Shown here piece after piece: positions 46,370 to 57,462 of a stretch of DNA of 64,000 nt. Position 1 is the first letter of the stretch. Every line of letters starts with the position of its first letter. The DNA lies in assembly GCF_003151075.1 (NCBI RefSeq), contig NZ_CP029482.1:2418001-2482000 (forward strand). Direction: 5' to 3'. Below the pieces are notes generated by a model. The model worked only from the letters and a program-made list of their open reading frames with translations, did not search any database and was not told the DNA's origin. This DNA comes from Pseudomonas sp. 31-12 (GTDB lineage Bacteria; Pseudomonadota; Gammaproteobacteria; Pseudomonadales; Pseudomonadaceae). The translations under genes were made by a program, and so were the position numbers.

Positions 46370-47500
46370 TTAGACGTTGAACCGCGCCGCTGAATCGAGT
46401 CCGTCAATGTCGCCTTCTTCAATTTTTAGATCCAGCATCTGGATAACGAGGTCAGCCATGTCGTCTTTAAAATTACGTTCCCCGTCATGGTTAAGAATTC
46501 GACCTATCGCTCCAGCGATCACATCTGACAATTGGATCAGAGCGCTATTTTTTGACGAGGCGGTCTGTAACGAGGTCAGTCGCAGCTTATCCTCATACCG
46601 TTTTTTGAAGGTTTCCCCTACACGGTCTCTTAGGTCAGAAATAACAAAGGAGTCCAGCGATTGCTCTTCATCCACAGTTACTTCCATCTCTCTGGGTAGA
46701 TCTATCCTTCCACTTTCTAGCTCATGAGCAGCACCACGCGCAAGCATCAGCTCATGCAGCTTGAGAATTGTTTCTTCAATTGGACGATTGGTTTTTGCTC
46801 GCTCGACTGCTATATATTTAAATCCCAGATACTCACGATTTTCTACAATTATTCCAAGGTATGATTTAAGGGTTTCGTAATCGCTTTTACCAAATTTTGT
46901 AAAATGAACTTCTCTATTTTTCCATATGGATTTAGCTTTCCATTCGCTTATGGCTTTGCTGATGGCGAATACCGCTCTGCCATTGAGAACCCAAACGGAT
47001 GCGACAATTACGAATTTGTGCGTTTTCCCTGTTTCATCTGAAAATATATGCACCTTCTTGACGGGTGGGGAGTCATCAATGACTGCCCCTTCCATTTTCT
47101 CTTCATTTCTTCTGCGGCCTTTCTTGATTTCACTGTCTGCTAAAAATAGCTCGTACTCGTTTTGTATTTTAGCGCGGGCACGGACTATGTAATGAAGCCG
47201 TTCCAGCTTGAAAAGATCTTTCGGTTGAATCCCGCTTTCTTTGTACAGGTCTGGTTGGAATATTTCCCAGTATTTCAATGAAAGTGAAATATCGCTGTTT
47301 CGAGTGTGAGGATAAAGGTTGAGTACGTATGCAACTCTAGGCTTCAAGGAAGAAAAATCAGCGGCAGCTACCGAAGATAGAAGCTCTTTTTTCTCCTTCT
47401 CAATTTTTTCGTCCTTGGTTAAAACCTTCTTCTCCGATTTTTTCTCGCCATCATCAGGTGGCAGCGGAACAGCTTCTTCAATGGGATAAACCGTGCTCAT
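46370..47500 (-). CDS. DUF3800 protein (RNase H-like fold)
   Basis: A 376-residue protein. The N-terminal 145 residues are charged and helical (KKSEKKVLTKDEKIEKEKKE). DUF3800 starts at KKVHIFSDETGKTHKFVIV (acidic pair Asp155-Glu156), continues with EVHFTKFG and VTVDEEQSL, and ends near LIQLSDVIAGAIGRI. The three acidic positions are those expected of an RNase H-like nuclease site. DUF3800 proteins are common in defence islands, but their activity is mostly unproven. The gene is AT-rich. It precedes the GHKL-nuclease gene and diverges from the broken CoiA-like gene. Confidence 0.86.
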   Translation of the reverse strand: MSTVYPIEEAVPLPPDDGEKKSEKKVLTKDEKIEKEKKELLSSVAAADFSSLKPRVAYVLNLYPHTRNSDISLSLKYWEIFQPDLYKESGIQPKDLFKLERLHYIVRARAKIQNEYELFLADSEIKKGRRRNEEKMEGAVIDDSPPVKKVHIFSDETGKTHKFVIVASVWVLNGRAVFAISKAISEWKAKSIWKNREVHFTKFGKSDYETLKSYLGIIVENREYLGFKYIAVERAKTNRPIEETILKLHELMLARGAAHELESGRIDLPREMEVTVDEEQSLDSFVISDLRDRVGETFKKRYEDKLRLTSLQTASSKNSALIQLSDVIAGAIGRILNHDGERNFKDDMADLVIQMLDLKIEEGDIDGLDSAARFNV

Positions 47501-48134
47501 TACACATTCCTTGTTTTCAAGCTGTACGGGTTTTCGTTGAGTGCTTACAGGTGCAGTATTCCTTGATGATAGCCTATGGCTTGCATTACGTTAGGTGGGC
47601 TTTTCAGCTAGCCCGTAGCTAACGGCTGCCGGCAGTATGGTTCGATATAGAGCGTTTCATTGTAGGGGTAGGCATGAAGATTTGGGCGTGTGCGAAGGGT
47701 GCTAACGGCTTCATCAATCGGGAGGACGGTCGGTACAAGCTGTTCTTCATTTGGCAAGTCCTCAAGATGCGCCGCCTGAACCCTGCCGAATTCAGCGCGC
47801 TTACCTTCTTCAGTACCCATTCCCGCGTAGAGAAGCGCCGTGAGATGGTCGCCGTCAAGAATGGGTATTTTCGGTACAAGAGCGTCGATGTTCAGGCTAC
47901 TCGATCTGATGATAGCGACGGAGAATCCCTTCCACACGCCTATCTGATAGCCATCCTCTCCCAGCTTCAAACGATCAATTTCAAGATTGGTGATGAGGTC
48001 GTCCCATTCACGTTCACACGCCTTGTAGCAGAGGAAACCCGGCTGCGATTCGGGAACGGCAATGTCTACGTTCCGGATCTATATGGCGAGTTCACCTCTG
48101 ATAACCCCTTCTACCAGAGGTGGGACTGTAGTGG

Positions 48135-49297
<1,163 letters not shown>

Positions 49298-49967
49298 CTG
49301 ACACCTCGATCTGGCGAGCATTCTCGCCTAAATGGGTGTCCGGTTTCATTAGACCACTACAGGCGGCAAGCTGGCGATTGAGATCCGCTACTCCAATTCG
49401 TGCAGCATGCAAAAGATCGTCGATTTCCGTGACCACGGGATCCCCATTATCGAAATCAAGATTGCCAAAAGCATTAATATTGAGACCTATATTGATAAAA
49501 ATGACATTGAGGGAAGCATTGAGCGGGGATATCAGAAAATTAACGACATCGCTTCAACCCAGTTGTTTTGCAGAGTCCTCTCTAACCCAGTGAGTATTGA
49601 GTTTCATCAGGATTATGTTAGGCAAACTGAAAAGAATCGATTGGAGCAGGCAGAGAAAAACAGACATGACATGCTGGAAGTTGCCAGGAAGTACCGAGAG
49701 GCAGAATCTCTTGCTGCTGATGTTTCCAGGCAGCGAGACAATATTGCTGAAGCAAAAGATTTGCTGGCAAAGGACATGGCGGCTTTGGCGGTTTCAAATG
49801 ATGGTCTGACGCAAACCGTGCAACAACTAAACGTCGAGCTGGGGGAATACAAGACGGCATATACGAGCAGGGTCAATGAGATCAAAAGCTTGAAGGGCGA
49901 ATTGGAGAATGCCCAGGCGGGGTTTTGGACGAAAGTCTGGCGGGCTATCAGCTCTGAGAAGGTGTAA

Positions 49968-50498
49968 TCGAAAGCACCTACAAGGGGCTTTTGGGTTTAC
50001 AGATTATGTTTTTACCTTTTGCTTGGTTTTTTTCTTACTCGATAGCACTGATAATTTCGCTGAAAATACGGAATCGTTTACCCCGTAAGCTCCTTTCAAA
50101 GCAATCTTGAATGGGTCGCTCGGTTTCAGGCTCCGTATTGGCTGAGCGACCAGCATTGCGCGTTTTCAACATTGCAACCGAAAAGAACAAAAAATCTACG
50201 GAAGCCGGCATATAGGCTGCACCGCTCGATCCTAAGACCTTCGCCTCGATCCGCTTTCCGAAATTGAGGATGACTGCCTAGGCTGGATCAGAAAGATCAG
50301 AAAAGGCTGAGGTACGTATTTATGACGCCGATGCGTTGATCAGTGTCTTCCAAACAGGAAGTGATGGGAGTGGGGCCCCCGGCTTTTTTAAGACCTGAGG
50401 CGTCGTGGCAAATCGTGGACATGGCACTGATGCGAGTAAACCCTTGCAGGCACGGTGTTTCACGCTTGTCCGTCCATGAGTGATAAACCTTTGCACTC
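49968..50498. other. Gene-free stretch containing the accessory/core junction
   Basis: About 530 bases, AT-rich on the left, with no supported gene. The minus-strand frames here are continuations or shadows past the truncated tsx-like gene. Composition changes to GC-rich near its right edge, marking the likely island boundary. Confidence 0.5.
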
Positions 50499-50963
50499 CT
50501 ACCATTCCTTGAACGGCCCAATGGCCAGGCTGCGGCCGGCGAGGTAGTCGATGGAGATGCGCGGTTCGTGCTCCATGAACACAGGTGAACCGTGGTCCCA
50601 TGCGCCTTTGTCATGACTGTTGCCGATGTCGAAGATCTTCGGGATGTCGATGTAGCCGTACAACTCGAACGGCCCCTTGCGCCCGAAGTACTCGTACTCC
50701 AGGTAAATGTCGTCGGCCGGTTGCGGGCCGAAACTGATGTCTTTGCTGCCGATGACGGTCAAGTCCTGGTTGAACCAGTCCGACAGGTAGACGCCTTTTT
50801 TCGGCGGGCTGGCTTCGGGGCTGAGGGTTTCGCCCTGGGCGGATTCTTCGGCGGGGGCCGGTTGCGCCAAAACGGTGCTGCTGAGTAGTCCTGTAACGCT
50901 GGCCAACAGCAAGGAAACAGCAAAGGTGCGCGAGCAAGTCACGCGGCTGGACGTGCGGTGCAT
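50499..50963 (-). pseudogene. Truncated Tsx/OmpK-like nucleoside porin
   Basis: The first 154 residues of an outer-membrane nucleoside-channel protein. A long signal peptide (cleavage near VLA-QPAPA) and a disordered linker precede DIYLEYEYFGRKGPFELYGY, IDIPKIFDIGNSHDKGAWDH and GSPVFMEHEPR. The frame ends at GPFKEW with a TAG, where the family continues for about 130 more residues of beta-barrel. None of that sequence is found downstream. The gene is broken at the junction with the accessory region. Confidence 0.82.
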
Positions 50964-51227
50964 TAAAAGTCCCTTTTCGTGCGGATCGAAGGCCCGATTC
51001 TTCGGGCTTGCGCAGTAATGTCGCGAAAACGTCTGTATCAGCGACTCGCAAACGTTTGCACAAGAGATGCCAATTATTTCAATTCCATGAAAAATAGATG
51101 AATTCAGAGTTTTTATTGTCGTTTTGGTCAGGTACGTGGGTAGCTGCTACAAAGCGTGTGGTGTTGCGCCTTGGATTGGCCGCCAATGCTAGACTCGCCC
51201 CCATTGTCTTCACGAGGTTATTCCCCC

Positions 51228-52262
51228 ATGAGCGAGCCGATTCGTCTGACTCAATACAGCCACGGCGCAGGCTGTGGCTGCAAGATTTCGCCGCAGGTGC
51301 TGGAGGTGATTCTGGCCGGCAGCGGGGCGCAGAATCTGGACCCCAAACTCTGGGTCGGCAACGCTTCGCGCGATGACGCGGCGGTGTATGCGATCGACGA
51401 CGAACGCGGCGTGGTCTCGACCACCGACTTCTTCATGCCGATCGTCGATGACCCGTTCGATTTCGGCCGCATCGCCGCCACCAATGCCATCAGCGATATC
51501 TACGCCATGGGCGGTGATCCGTTGATGGCGATTGCGATCCTCGGCTGGCCGGTGAATGTGCTGGCGCCGGAGATTGCCCGGGAAGTGATTCGCGGCGGTC
51601 GCTCGGTGTGTGACGAGGCGGGTATTCCGTTGGCCGGTGGGCATTCCATCGACGCGCCGGAGCCTATTTTCGGCCTGGCGGTGACCGGGCTTGTGCAAAA
51701 ACGCCACATGAAGCGCAACGACACTGCCACCGCCGGCTGCCTGCTCTATCTGACCAAACCGTTGGGCATCGGCATCCTCACCACCGCCGAGAAGAAGGGC
51801 AAGTTGCGCACGACCGACATCGGCCTGGCCCGCGACTGGATGTGCACCCTGAACAAACCCGGCAGCCGCTTCGGCAAGCTCGACGGCGTAACCGCAATGA
51901 CCGACGTCACTGGCTTCGGTTTACTGGGTCATCTGGTGGAAATGGCCGATGGCAGCAACGTCACCGCGCGCATCGAATACAACCGTGTGCCGCGTCTGCC
52001 GGGGGTCGAGTATTACCTCGATCTGGGCTGCGTACCGGGCGGCACCTTGCGTAATTTCGACAGCTACGCCAGCAAGGTCGGGCGCGTGCAGGAACTGCAT
52101 AAACGGGTGCTGTGCGATCCGCAGACCAGCGGTGGCCTGCTGGTTGCGGTCACGCCGGAAGGCAACGAACAGTTCCTCAAAGTGGCCAGCGAACTGGGCC
52201 TGTCCCTTGAGCCGATCGGTGAGCTGGTTGAGCGACAGACCAACGCGGTCGAGGTGTATTGA
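51228..52262 (+). CDS. selD: Selenide, water dikinase
   Basis: Makes selenophosphate from selenide and ATP for selenocysteine and 2-selenouridine. It has 344 residues from ATG 51228 ([20 protein letters not shown]); a longer frame upstream lacks homology. The catalytic motif [10 protein letters not shown] has cysteines at the active position, not selenocysteine. ATP-binding regions [30 protein letters not shown] and [12 protein letters not shown] are intact. It overlaps selU by one base (TGATG). Confidence 0.97.
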   Translation: MSEPIRLTQYSHGAGCGCKISPQVLEVILAGSGAQNLDPKLWVGNASRDDAAVYAIDDERGVVSTTDFFMPIVDDPFDFGRIAATNAISDIYAMGGDPLMAIAILGWPVNVLAPEIAREVIRGGRSVCDEAGIPLAGGHSIDAPEPIFGLAVTGLVQKRHMKRNDTATAGCLLYLTKPLGIGILTTAEKKGKLRTTDIGLARDWMCTLNKPGSRFGKLDGVTAMTDVTGFGLLGHLVEMADGSNVTARIEYNRVPRLPGVEYYLDLGCVPGGTLRNFDSYASKVGRVQELHKRVLCDPQTSGGLLVAVTPEGNEQFLKVASELGLSLEPIGELVERQTNAVEVY

Positions 52263-53365
52263 TGTCAATCGACTTCACCGATTACCGCGACATCTTCCTC
52301 AACGACCGGCCGATGATGGATACCCGCGCGCCGGTCGAATTCCACAAGGGTGCATTCCCCGGTGTGGTCAATCTGCCGCTGATGAATGACCACGAGCGGC
52401 AACGGATCGGCACCTGCTACAAACAACACGGCCAGCAAGCGGCGATCACCCTGGGGCATCAACTGGTGTCCGGCGAGATCAAGGCAGAACGGATCCAGGC
52501 CTGGGCCGATTTTGCCCGGGCGCATCCTGAGGGTTATCTGTATTGTTTTCGCGGCGGCTTGCGTTCGCAGATCGTCCAGCAGTGGCTCAAGGACGAGGCC
52601 GGCATCGACTATCCACGCGTCGGTGGCGGCTACAAGGCGATGCGCAGCTTCCTGCTGGACACGATCGATCAAGCCGTTGCTCAGTGCGATTTCGTGTTGC
52701 TGGGTGGCATGACCGGCACCGGCAAGACCGAGGTGCTCACGCAGCTGCGCAACGGCCTCGATCTCGAAGGTCACGCCAATCACCGCGGTTCCAGCTTCGG
52801 CAAACGTGCCACCGGCCAACCCTCCAATATCGACTTTGAAAACCGCCTGGCGGTGGACGTGCTGAAGAAGCGCGCCCATGGCATCGAGCAGTTTGTGCTG
52901 GAAGACGAAAGCCGCGCGATCGGAAGCTGCGCGTTGCCGTTGCCGCTGTTTCAAGGCATGCAGCAGTTCCCGATGGTCTGGCTGGAAGACAGTCTGCAAG
53001 GGCGGGTCGAACGGATCTTGCGCGATTACGTCGTGGACCTGTGTGCCGAATTCATCAGCGTGCATGGCGATGAGGGTTTTGCGCTGTTTTCCGAGCGTCT
53101 GCTGGAGAGCCTGAACAACGTGCAGAAGCGTCTGGGCGGTGAACGGCATCGGCGGATGTTGATCTTGATGGAAGACGCGCTGGCGGAGCAGGCGAATAGC
53201 GGGGTGGTGGATTTGCACCGGGGCTGGATCGAAGGGTTGCTGCGTGAGTATTACGATCCGATGTATGCGTTTCAGCGGGAGAAGAAGGGCGCGCGGATTG
53301 AGTTTGTCGGGGAGAAGGGCGCGGTTCTTGAGTACCTGCGCGAGCGTGCTATCCAGCGAGGATAA
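52262..53365 (+). CDS. mnmH: tRNA 2-selenouridine synthase
   Basis: Also called selU/ybbB. Uses selenophosphate from SelD to turn 2-thiouridine at the wobble base of Lys/Glu/Gln tRNAs into 2-selenouridine, through a geranylated intermediate. It has 367 residues. The N-terminal rhodanese domain has its catalytic Cys in [12 protein letters not shown]-loop domain follows with [12 protein letters not shown]. It is translationally coupled to selD, the usual Pseudomonas arrangement. Confidence 0.96.
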   Translation: MSIDFTDYRDIFLNDRPMMDTRAPVEFHKGAFPGVVNLPLMNDHERQRIGTCYKQHGQQAAITLGHQLVSGEIKAERIQAWADFARAHPEGYLYCFRGGLRSQIVQQWLKDEAGIDYPRVGGGYKAMRSFLLDTIDQAVAQCDFVLLGGMTGTGKTEVLTQLRNGLDLEGHANHRGSSFGKRATGQPSNIDFENRLAVDVLKKRAHGIEQFVLEDESRAIGSCALPLPLFQGMQQFPMVWLEDSLQGRVERILRDYVVDLCAEFISVHGDEGFALFSERLLESLNNVQKRLGGERHRRMLILMEDALAEQANSGVVDLHRGWIEGLLREYYDPMYAFQREKKGARIEFVGEKGAVLEYLRERAIQRG

Positions 53366-53378
53366 CGTTGTTTTTGCC

Positions 53379-53462
53379 GGCCTCATCGCGGGCAAGCCCG
53401 CTCCCACAGGGTTTGTGTTCACCACGGATCCCTGTGGGAGCGGGCTTGCCCGCGATGAGGCC
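53379..53462. repeat. REP palindrome pair
   Basis: Two perfect 33-base inverted arms (53379-53411 and 53430-53462) built on CCCTGTGGGAGCGGGCTTGCC, separated by 18 bases. This is a Pseudomonas REP doublet just past the selU stop; it may also end or stabilise the transcript. Confidence 0.9.
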
Positions 53463-53507
53463 CAAACAGGCGCTATAAACTTTAATGCCGGGAAGGGGCC
53501 CGACAGC

Positions 53508-54182
53508 TTAAGTCGGACACGTCTCCCGTCCATTATCCAGCCCTTGCTTATAACTGTGGCTCTGCAGACTCGCCTTGCCGTTGTGCCACGTCAGCGTAAG
53601 CACAAACAGCGAGTCGTAGTCGCTGGATTCCCAGTCTTCAGTGATCTTCTGTTTCTTGCCGACCGCGTCGCCCGCGACCTTGTTGATCAGCTCGGGCAGG
53701 TAACCGTGGGACCAGGCCGTGTAGATGACCGAGTTGTGATACTTGTCGTGGAGTAATTCGTCCGCCAGGTCGCTGGTGTCGTTGGCCGAAAAGTTGATGT
53801 TCACTGGCAAGCCGAGCTTGATCGCGCTGGGGCTGATGGTCATCAGCGGGCGGATGTAGCTGTAGGAATTGTCCAGTTCGCCTTCCTCGACATTGCGGGT
53901 CGGGTTGGCGGCAAAGACATAATTGGCCTTGCCGAATTTTTCCGGCAGCAAGGTGGCCAGATCGATGGCGCGGTTCAAGCCCTGGCAATTGAGCTGGCCC
54001 AGGCCGCCTTCGGGTTTTTCCGCGTGACGCAGGAACACCAGGGTCTGGGTGCCGTCTGCCGGTTGGGCGCGGCTCTCGCTGGACTCCAGGGAAAGGAACA
54101 ACGCGCTCACCGCCAGCAGGGAGGGCAGGACGACATACGCACGTTGCTTGAAGCGATTGGCAAATTTCAAAAGGTTCATCAT
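53508..54182 (-). CDS. Histidine phosphatase family protein, exported
   Basis: A 224-residue protein with an N-terminal membrane/signal segment (VVLPSLLAVSALFLSLESS). The phosphoglycerate-mutase-like signature VFLRHAEKPEGG holds the catalytic His, and the second active-site His is in YTAWSHGYLPELIN. It is probably a periplasmic phosphatase of unknown substrate. It is convergent with selU, with REP sequences between them. Confidence 0.87.
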   Translation of the reverse strand: MMNLLKFANRFKQRAYVVLPSLLAVSALFLSLESSESRAQPADGTQTLVFLRHAEKPEGGLGQLNCQGLNRAIDLATLLPEKFGKANYVFAANPTRNVEEGELDNSYSYIRPLMTISPSAIKLGLPVNINFSANDTSDLADELLHDKYHNSVIYTAWSHGYLPELINKVAGDAVGKKQKITEDWESSDYDSLFVLTLTWHNGKASLQSHSYKQGLDNGRETCPT

Positions 54183-54536
54183 TTGAATAGGTGATCTTCA
54201 GCTTATTCGGTTAAGGCTGACAAACCTTTACACCACGAGCTCCCCGCATCGGGTGTTTTCCATGTCGTTGGGCCGGTCCGTTTCCGAAAGGGCAGTTCTC
54301 AGAGTCCTCTGAAGCCCATTTGGTTCGATTCCGGCGAGTGCACCGCAATGTACCGGTTACCTTGCATGGGTTGGATCAGAGGTTATCGACAGGATGTTGC
54401 GGATTTATGGACACGGTACACGTAGAGGCGCCGAAGAAAGACTGCAATGTTTTGATCTTGTTCATCAGCAAGATTGATACGAAAAAAGCCGGCTCCTCCA
54501 TTATGATCAGCGCTACTTTTCCCTGTGGATGCTCCC
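54183..54536. other. Divergent intergenic region
   Basis: About 350 bases between the phosphatase and GST genes, holding both promoters. No other feature was recognised. Confidence 0.5.
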
Positions 54537-55235
54537 ATGACCGATCTGTCCGCGTTCCCGATTACCCACAAATGGCCGGCTCAATACCCAGACTGGATCC
54601 AGCTGTACTCCTTGCCGACCCCCAACGGCGTCAAGGTGTCGATCATGCTCGAAGAGATTGGTCTGCCTTACGAGCCCCATCGCGTGGGCTTCGACACCAA
54701 CGATCAAATGTCCCCTGCGTTTCTGTCGCTGAACCCCAACAACAAGATCCCGGCGATCCTCGACCCCCACGGTCCCGATGACAAACCCCTGTCGTTGTTC
54801 GAATCCGGCGCGATCCTGATTTACCTCGCCGACAAGAGCGGCCAGTTGCTGGCGCAGGAATCGGCGGCGCGTTACGAGACGATCCAGTGGTTGATGTTCC
54901 AGATGGGCGGCATCGGGCCGATGTTCGGCCAACTCGGTTTCTTCAACAAATTCGCCGGCAAGGACTACGAAGACAAGCGTCCGCGTGACCGTTACGTCGA
55001 CGAAAGCAAGCGCCTGCTCAAAGTGCTGGATGGCCGTCTGGACGGACGCGACTGGATCATGGGCGAACGCTACACCATCGCCGACATCGCGACCTTTCCG
55101 TGGGTGCGCAACCTGATCGGCTTCTATGAAGCCGGCGATCTGGTGGGCATCAAGGATTTCCCCAATGTCACACGCGTACTGGAGCGTTTCCTGGCGCGGC
55201 CGGCGGTGATCCGAGGGCTGGAAATTCCCAAGTAA
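54537..55235 (+). CDS. YfcG/Ure2p-type glutathione S-transferase
   Basis: A 232-residue protein. The ATG at 54537 (MTDLSAFPITHKWPAQYPDW) is preferred to an upstream GTG. The thioredoxin-like domain has LYSLPTPNGVKVSIMLEEIG, LNPNNKIPAILDP and LFESGAILIYLADK. The helical domain has GGIGPMFGQLGFFNKFAG and YTIADIATFPWVRN. These residues (TPNG, NNKIPA, ESGAI, GPMFGQ) mark the nu-class, which acts as a disulfide-bond reductase on glutathione. Confidence 0.93.
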   Translation: MTDLSAFPITHKWPAQYPDWIQLYSLPTPNGVKVSIMLEEIGLPYEPHRVGFDTNDQMSPAFLSLNPNNKIPAILDPHGPDDKPLSLFESGAILIYLADKSGQLLAQESAARYETIQWLMFQMGGIGPMFGQLGFFNKFAGKDYEDKRPRDRYVDESKRLLKVLDGRLDGRDWIMGERYTIADIATFPWVRNLIGFYEAGDLVGIKDFPNVTRVLERFLARPAVIRGLEIPK

Positions 55236-55268
55236 ACCTCTTCGACTTTCTCAAGACCAAGGCAGGCA

Positions 55269-56111
55269 ATGAGCTCATACGATTTCAAGCAAGTGGATGT
55301 CTTCAGCCGGGTTGCGCTCAAGGGCAATCCGTTGGCGGTCGTATTTGGCGCAGACAGGCTCAGTGATGAACGCATGGCGGCGTTCGCGACCTGGACCAAC
55401 CTCAGCGAAACCACGTTCATCCTCGAACCGCGCGACCCTCGCGCGGACTATCGGGTACGGATCTTCACCACCCTGAACGAGTTGCCGTTTGCCGGTCACC
55501 CGACGCTCGGCACCTGCCACGCATGGCTTGAAGCCGGTGGCGTGCCCAAGGGCGACGAGATCATTCAGGAGTGCGGCGTCGGTCTGGTGCGGGTCCGCAG
55601 GCAAGGCGCGGAGCTGGCCTTTCTTGCGCCGCCACTGATCAGGACCGGGCCGGTGGACGCCGACGTGGTCGAGCGCGTGCGCCGTGGGCTGCGGTTGGAG
55701 CCGGGTGCGATTGTCCGGGCTCAGTGGGTCGATAACGGAGCCGGCTGGTTGGCGGTGATGGTCGAGGATCGCCGGCAGGTCCTGGATTTGCAACCGGATC
55801 ATTCACAAATGCTCGGCCTGGCCGTCGGCGTGATTGCGCCGTGGCACCCCGAGCGCGATGGCGATAACGCGCAGTTTGAAGTGCGCGCCTTCATCTCCGG
55901 CGACGGCATGCCGGAAGACCCGGCCACCGGAAGCCTGAACGCCGGGATTGCGCAGTGGTTGCTTGCTGAAGGCCTGGCGCCGGCGTCTTACGTGGTCAGC
56001 CAGGGCCTGACCATGGGGCGCGCGGGGCGCATTCAAGTGGAGCAGGTGGGGGATGAGATCTGGATTGGCGGGTCTGTGGTGACCTGCATAAGCGGCACAT
56101 TGACGCTTTAA
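55269..56111 (+). CDS. PhzF-family isomerase/epimerase
   Basis: A 280-residue protein of the diaminopimelate-epimerase fold. The start MSSYDFKQVDVFSRVALKGN has the conserved N-terminal strand, the catalytic Glu in TNLSETTFIL, and FAGHPTLGTCHAW, then the second-half AFISGDGMPEDPATGSLNAG. The true PhzF of phenazine synthesis belongs here, but no phenazine genes are near, so the substrate is unknown. It lies 33 bases after the GST, probably in one operon. Confidence 0.93.
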   Translation: MSSYDFKQVDVFSRVALKGNPLAVVFGADRLSDERMAAFATWTNLSETTFILEPRDPRADYRVRIFTTLNELPFAGHPTLGTCHAWLEAGGVPKGDEIIQECGVGLVRVRRQGAELAFLAPPLIRTGPVDADVVERVRRGLRLEPGAIVRAQWVDNGAGWLAVMVEDRRQVLDLQPDHSQMLGLAVGVIAPWHPERDGDNAQFEVRAFISGDGMPEDPATGSLNAGIAQWLLAEGLAPASYVVSQGLTMGRAGRIQVEQVGDEIWIGGSVVTCISGTLTL

Positions 56112-56116
56112 CCCTT

Positions 56117-56154
56117 AACCCTGTGGGAGCGGGCTTGCCCGCTCCCACAGGGTT
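56117..56154. repeat. REP palindrome
   Basis: 17-base arms AACCCTGTGGGAGCGGG / CCCGCTCCCACAGGGTT with a 4-base loop, followed by TTG. It lies 5 bases after the phzF-like gene, so it may also act as its terminator. Confidence 0.9.
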
Positions 56155-56289
56155 TTGTACTGGACGCGCGATTGTTGCCGAACCGGTAACGGTGTGTTTT
56201 GCGCCTGAGGTTTGTGCCCTGCGCCTCGCAGGGCATAAGCTTCGCCCCCTACGACTTTCGTCTTGCCCTCGGTTTTTCAGGAACCCCTC

Positions 56290-57264
56290 ATGTCCAGCCA
56301 GTTCCCCGAAGCACGTCCACGCCGTTTGCGCCGCAATGCGAGCCTGCGCAGCTTGTTCCAGGAAACCGAGTTCAGCCTGAACGACCTGGTGCTGCCGATT
56401 TTCGTCGAGGAAGAAATCGATGATTTCGTGCCGATCAAGAGCATGCCGGGCGTGATGCGCATTCCGGAGTCGAAACTGGCTGGCGAGATCGAACGCTACG
56501 CCCGCGCCGGGATCAAGTCGGTGATGACGTTCGGCGTGTCCCATCATCTGGACAGCAGCGGCAGTGATACCTGGAACGACAACGGCCTGGTGTCGCGCAT
56601 GTCCCGTATTGCCAAGGATTCGGTGCCGGAGATGATCGTGATGTCCGACACCTGCTTTTGCGAATACACCGATCACGGCCATTGTGGCGTGATGCACAAC
56701 CACGAAGTCGACAACGACCAGACCCTGATCAACCTCGGCAAACAAGCCGTGGCGGCAGCCCGGGCGGGGGCTGATGTGATTGCTCCGTCAGCGGCCATGG
56801 ACGGGCAGGTCCAGGCCATTCGCCGGGCACTCGACGCAGCCGGTTTCACCCAGACTGCGATCATGGCCTATTCGACCAAGTTCGCGTCCGCGCTTTACGG
56901 CCCGTTCCGCGAAGCCGGCGGCAGCGCGCTCAAAGGCGACCGCAAAAGCTACCAGATGAACCCGATGAACCGCCGCGAAGCGGTGCGCGAGTCGCTGATG
57001 GACGAGCAGGAAGGCGCCGATGCGTTGATGGTCAAGCCGGCCGGCGCGTACCTGGACATCATCCGCGACATTCGCGAAGTTTCGCGTTTGCCGCTGTCGG
57101 CGTATCAGGTCAGCGGCGAGTACGCGATGATCAAGTTCGCCGCACAGGCCGGGGCGATTGATGAGGATCGCGTGGTGCGTGAAAGCCTTGGGGCGATCAA
57201 GCGTGCGGGGGCGGACCTGATCTTCACCTACTTCGCGATGGACCTGGCGCTGGCCGGGATCTAA
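56290..57264 (+). CDS. hemB: Delta-aminolevulinic acid dehydratase (porphobilinogen synthase), Zn-type
   Basis: Condenses two aminolevulinates to porphobilinogen in haem synthesis. It has 324 residues from ATG 56290 ([16 protein letters not shown]). The Schiff-base Lys residues are in [15 protein letters not shown] and [13 protein letters not shown]. The metal site reads [16 protein letters not shown], three cysteines as in zinc-dependent enzymes. The well-known housekeeping HemB of P. aeruginosa has Asp residues there and uses Mg, so this is likely a second paralogue. A leader hairpin (TGCCCTGC/GCAGGGCA) lies at 56215-56235. Confidence 0.95.
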   Translation: MSSQFPEARPRRLRRNASLRSLFQETEFSLNDLVLPIFVEEEIDDFVPIKSMPGVMRIPESKLAGEIERYARAGIKSVMTFGVSHHLDSSGSDTWNDNGLVSRMSRIAKDSVPEMIVMSDTCFCEYTDHGHCGVMHNHEVDNDQTLINLGKQAVAAARAGADVIAPSAAMDGQVQAIRRALDAAGFTQTAIMAYSTKFASALYGPFREAGGSALKGDRKSYQMNPMNRREAVRESLMDEQEGADALMVKPAGAYLDIIRDIREVSRLPLSAYQVSGEYAMIKFAAQAGAIDEDRVVRESLGAIKRAGADLIFTYFAMDLALAGI

Positions 57265-57277
57265 CGGCTAGCACTCA

Positions 57278-57450
57278 TCCCTGTGGGAGCGGGCCTTTGT
57301 GGCGAGGGGGCTTGCCCCCGTTGGACTGCGTAGCAGTCCCATAACCTGAAAGCGCGGTGTGTCAAATTTGGCCCGAGCTCAGATATTGGGGCCGCTTCGC
57401 GACCCAACGGGGGCAAGCCCCCTCGCCACAAAAGCCCGCTCCCACAGGGA
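57278..57450. repeat. REP/BIME doublet
   Basis: Outer arms 57278-57324 and 57404-57450 are near-perfect inverted repeats (TCCCTGTGGGAGCGGGC plus GGCGAGGGGGCTTGCCCCCGTTGG) with about 80 bases between. It lies in the convergent gap between hemB and the flavin monooxygenase gene. Confidence 0.88.
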
Positions 57451-57462
57451 TTTTGGGTGTCT

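Noticed and set aside
52265..53533. 422-codon minus-strand frame over selU
   Set aside because: Antisense shadow of a GC-rich gene; selU on the plus strand has full family motifs.
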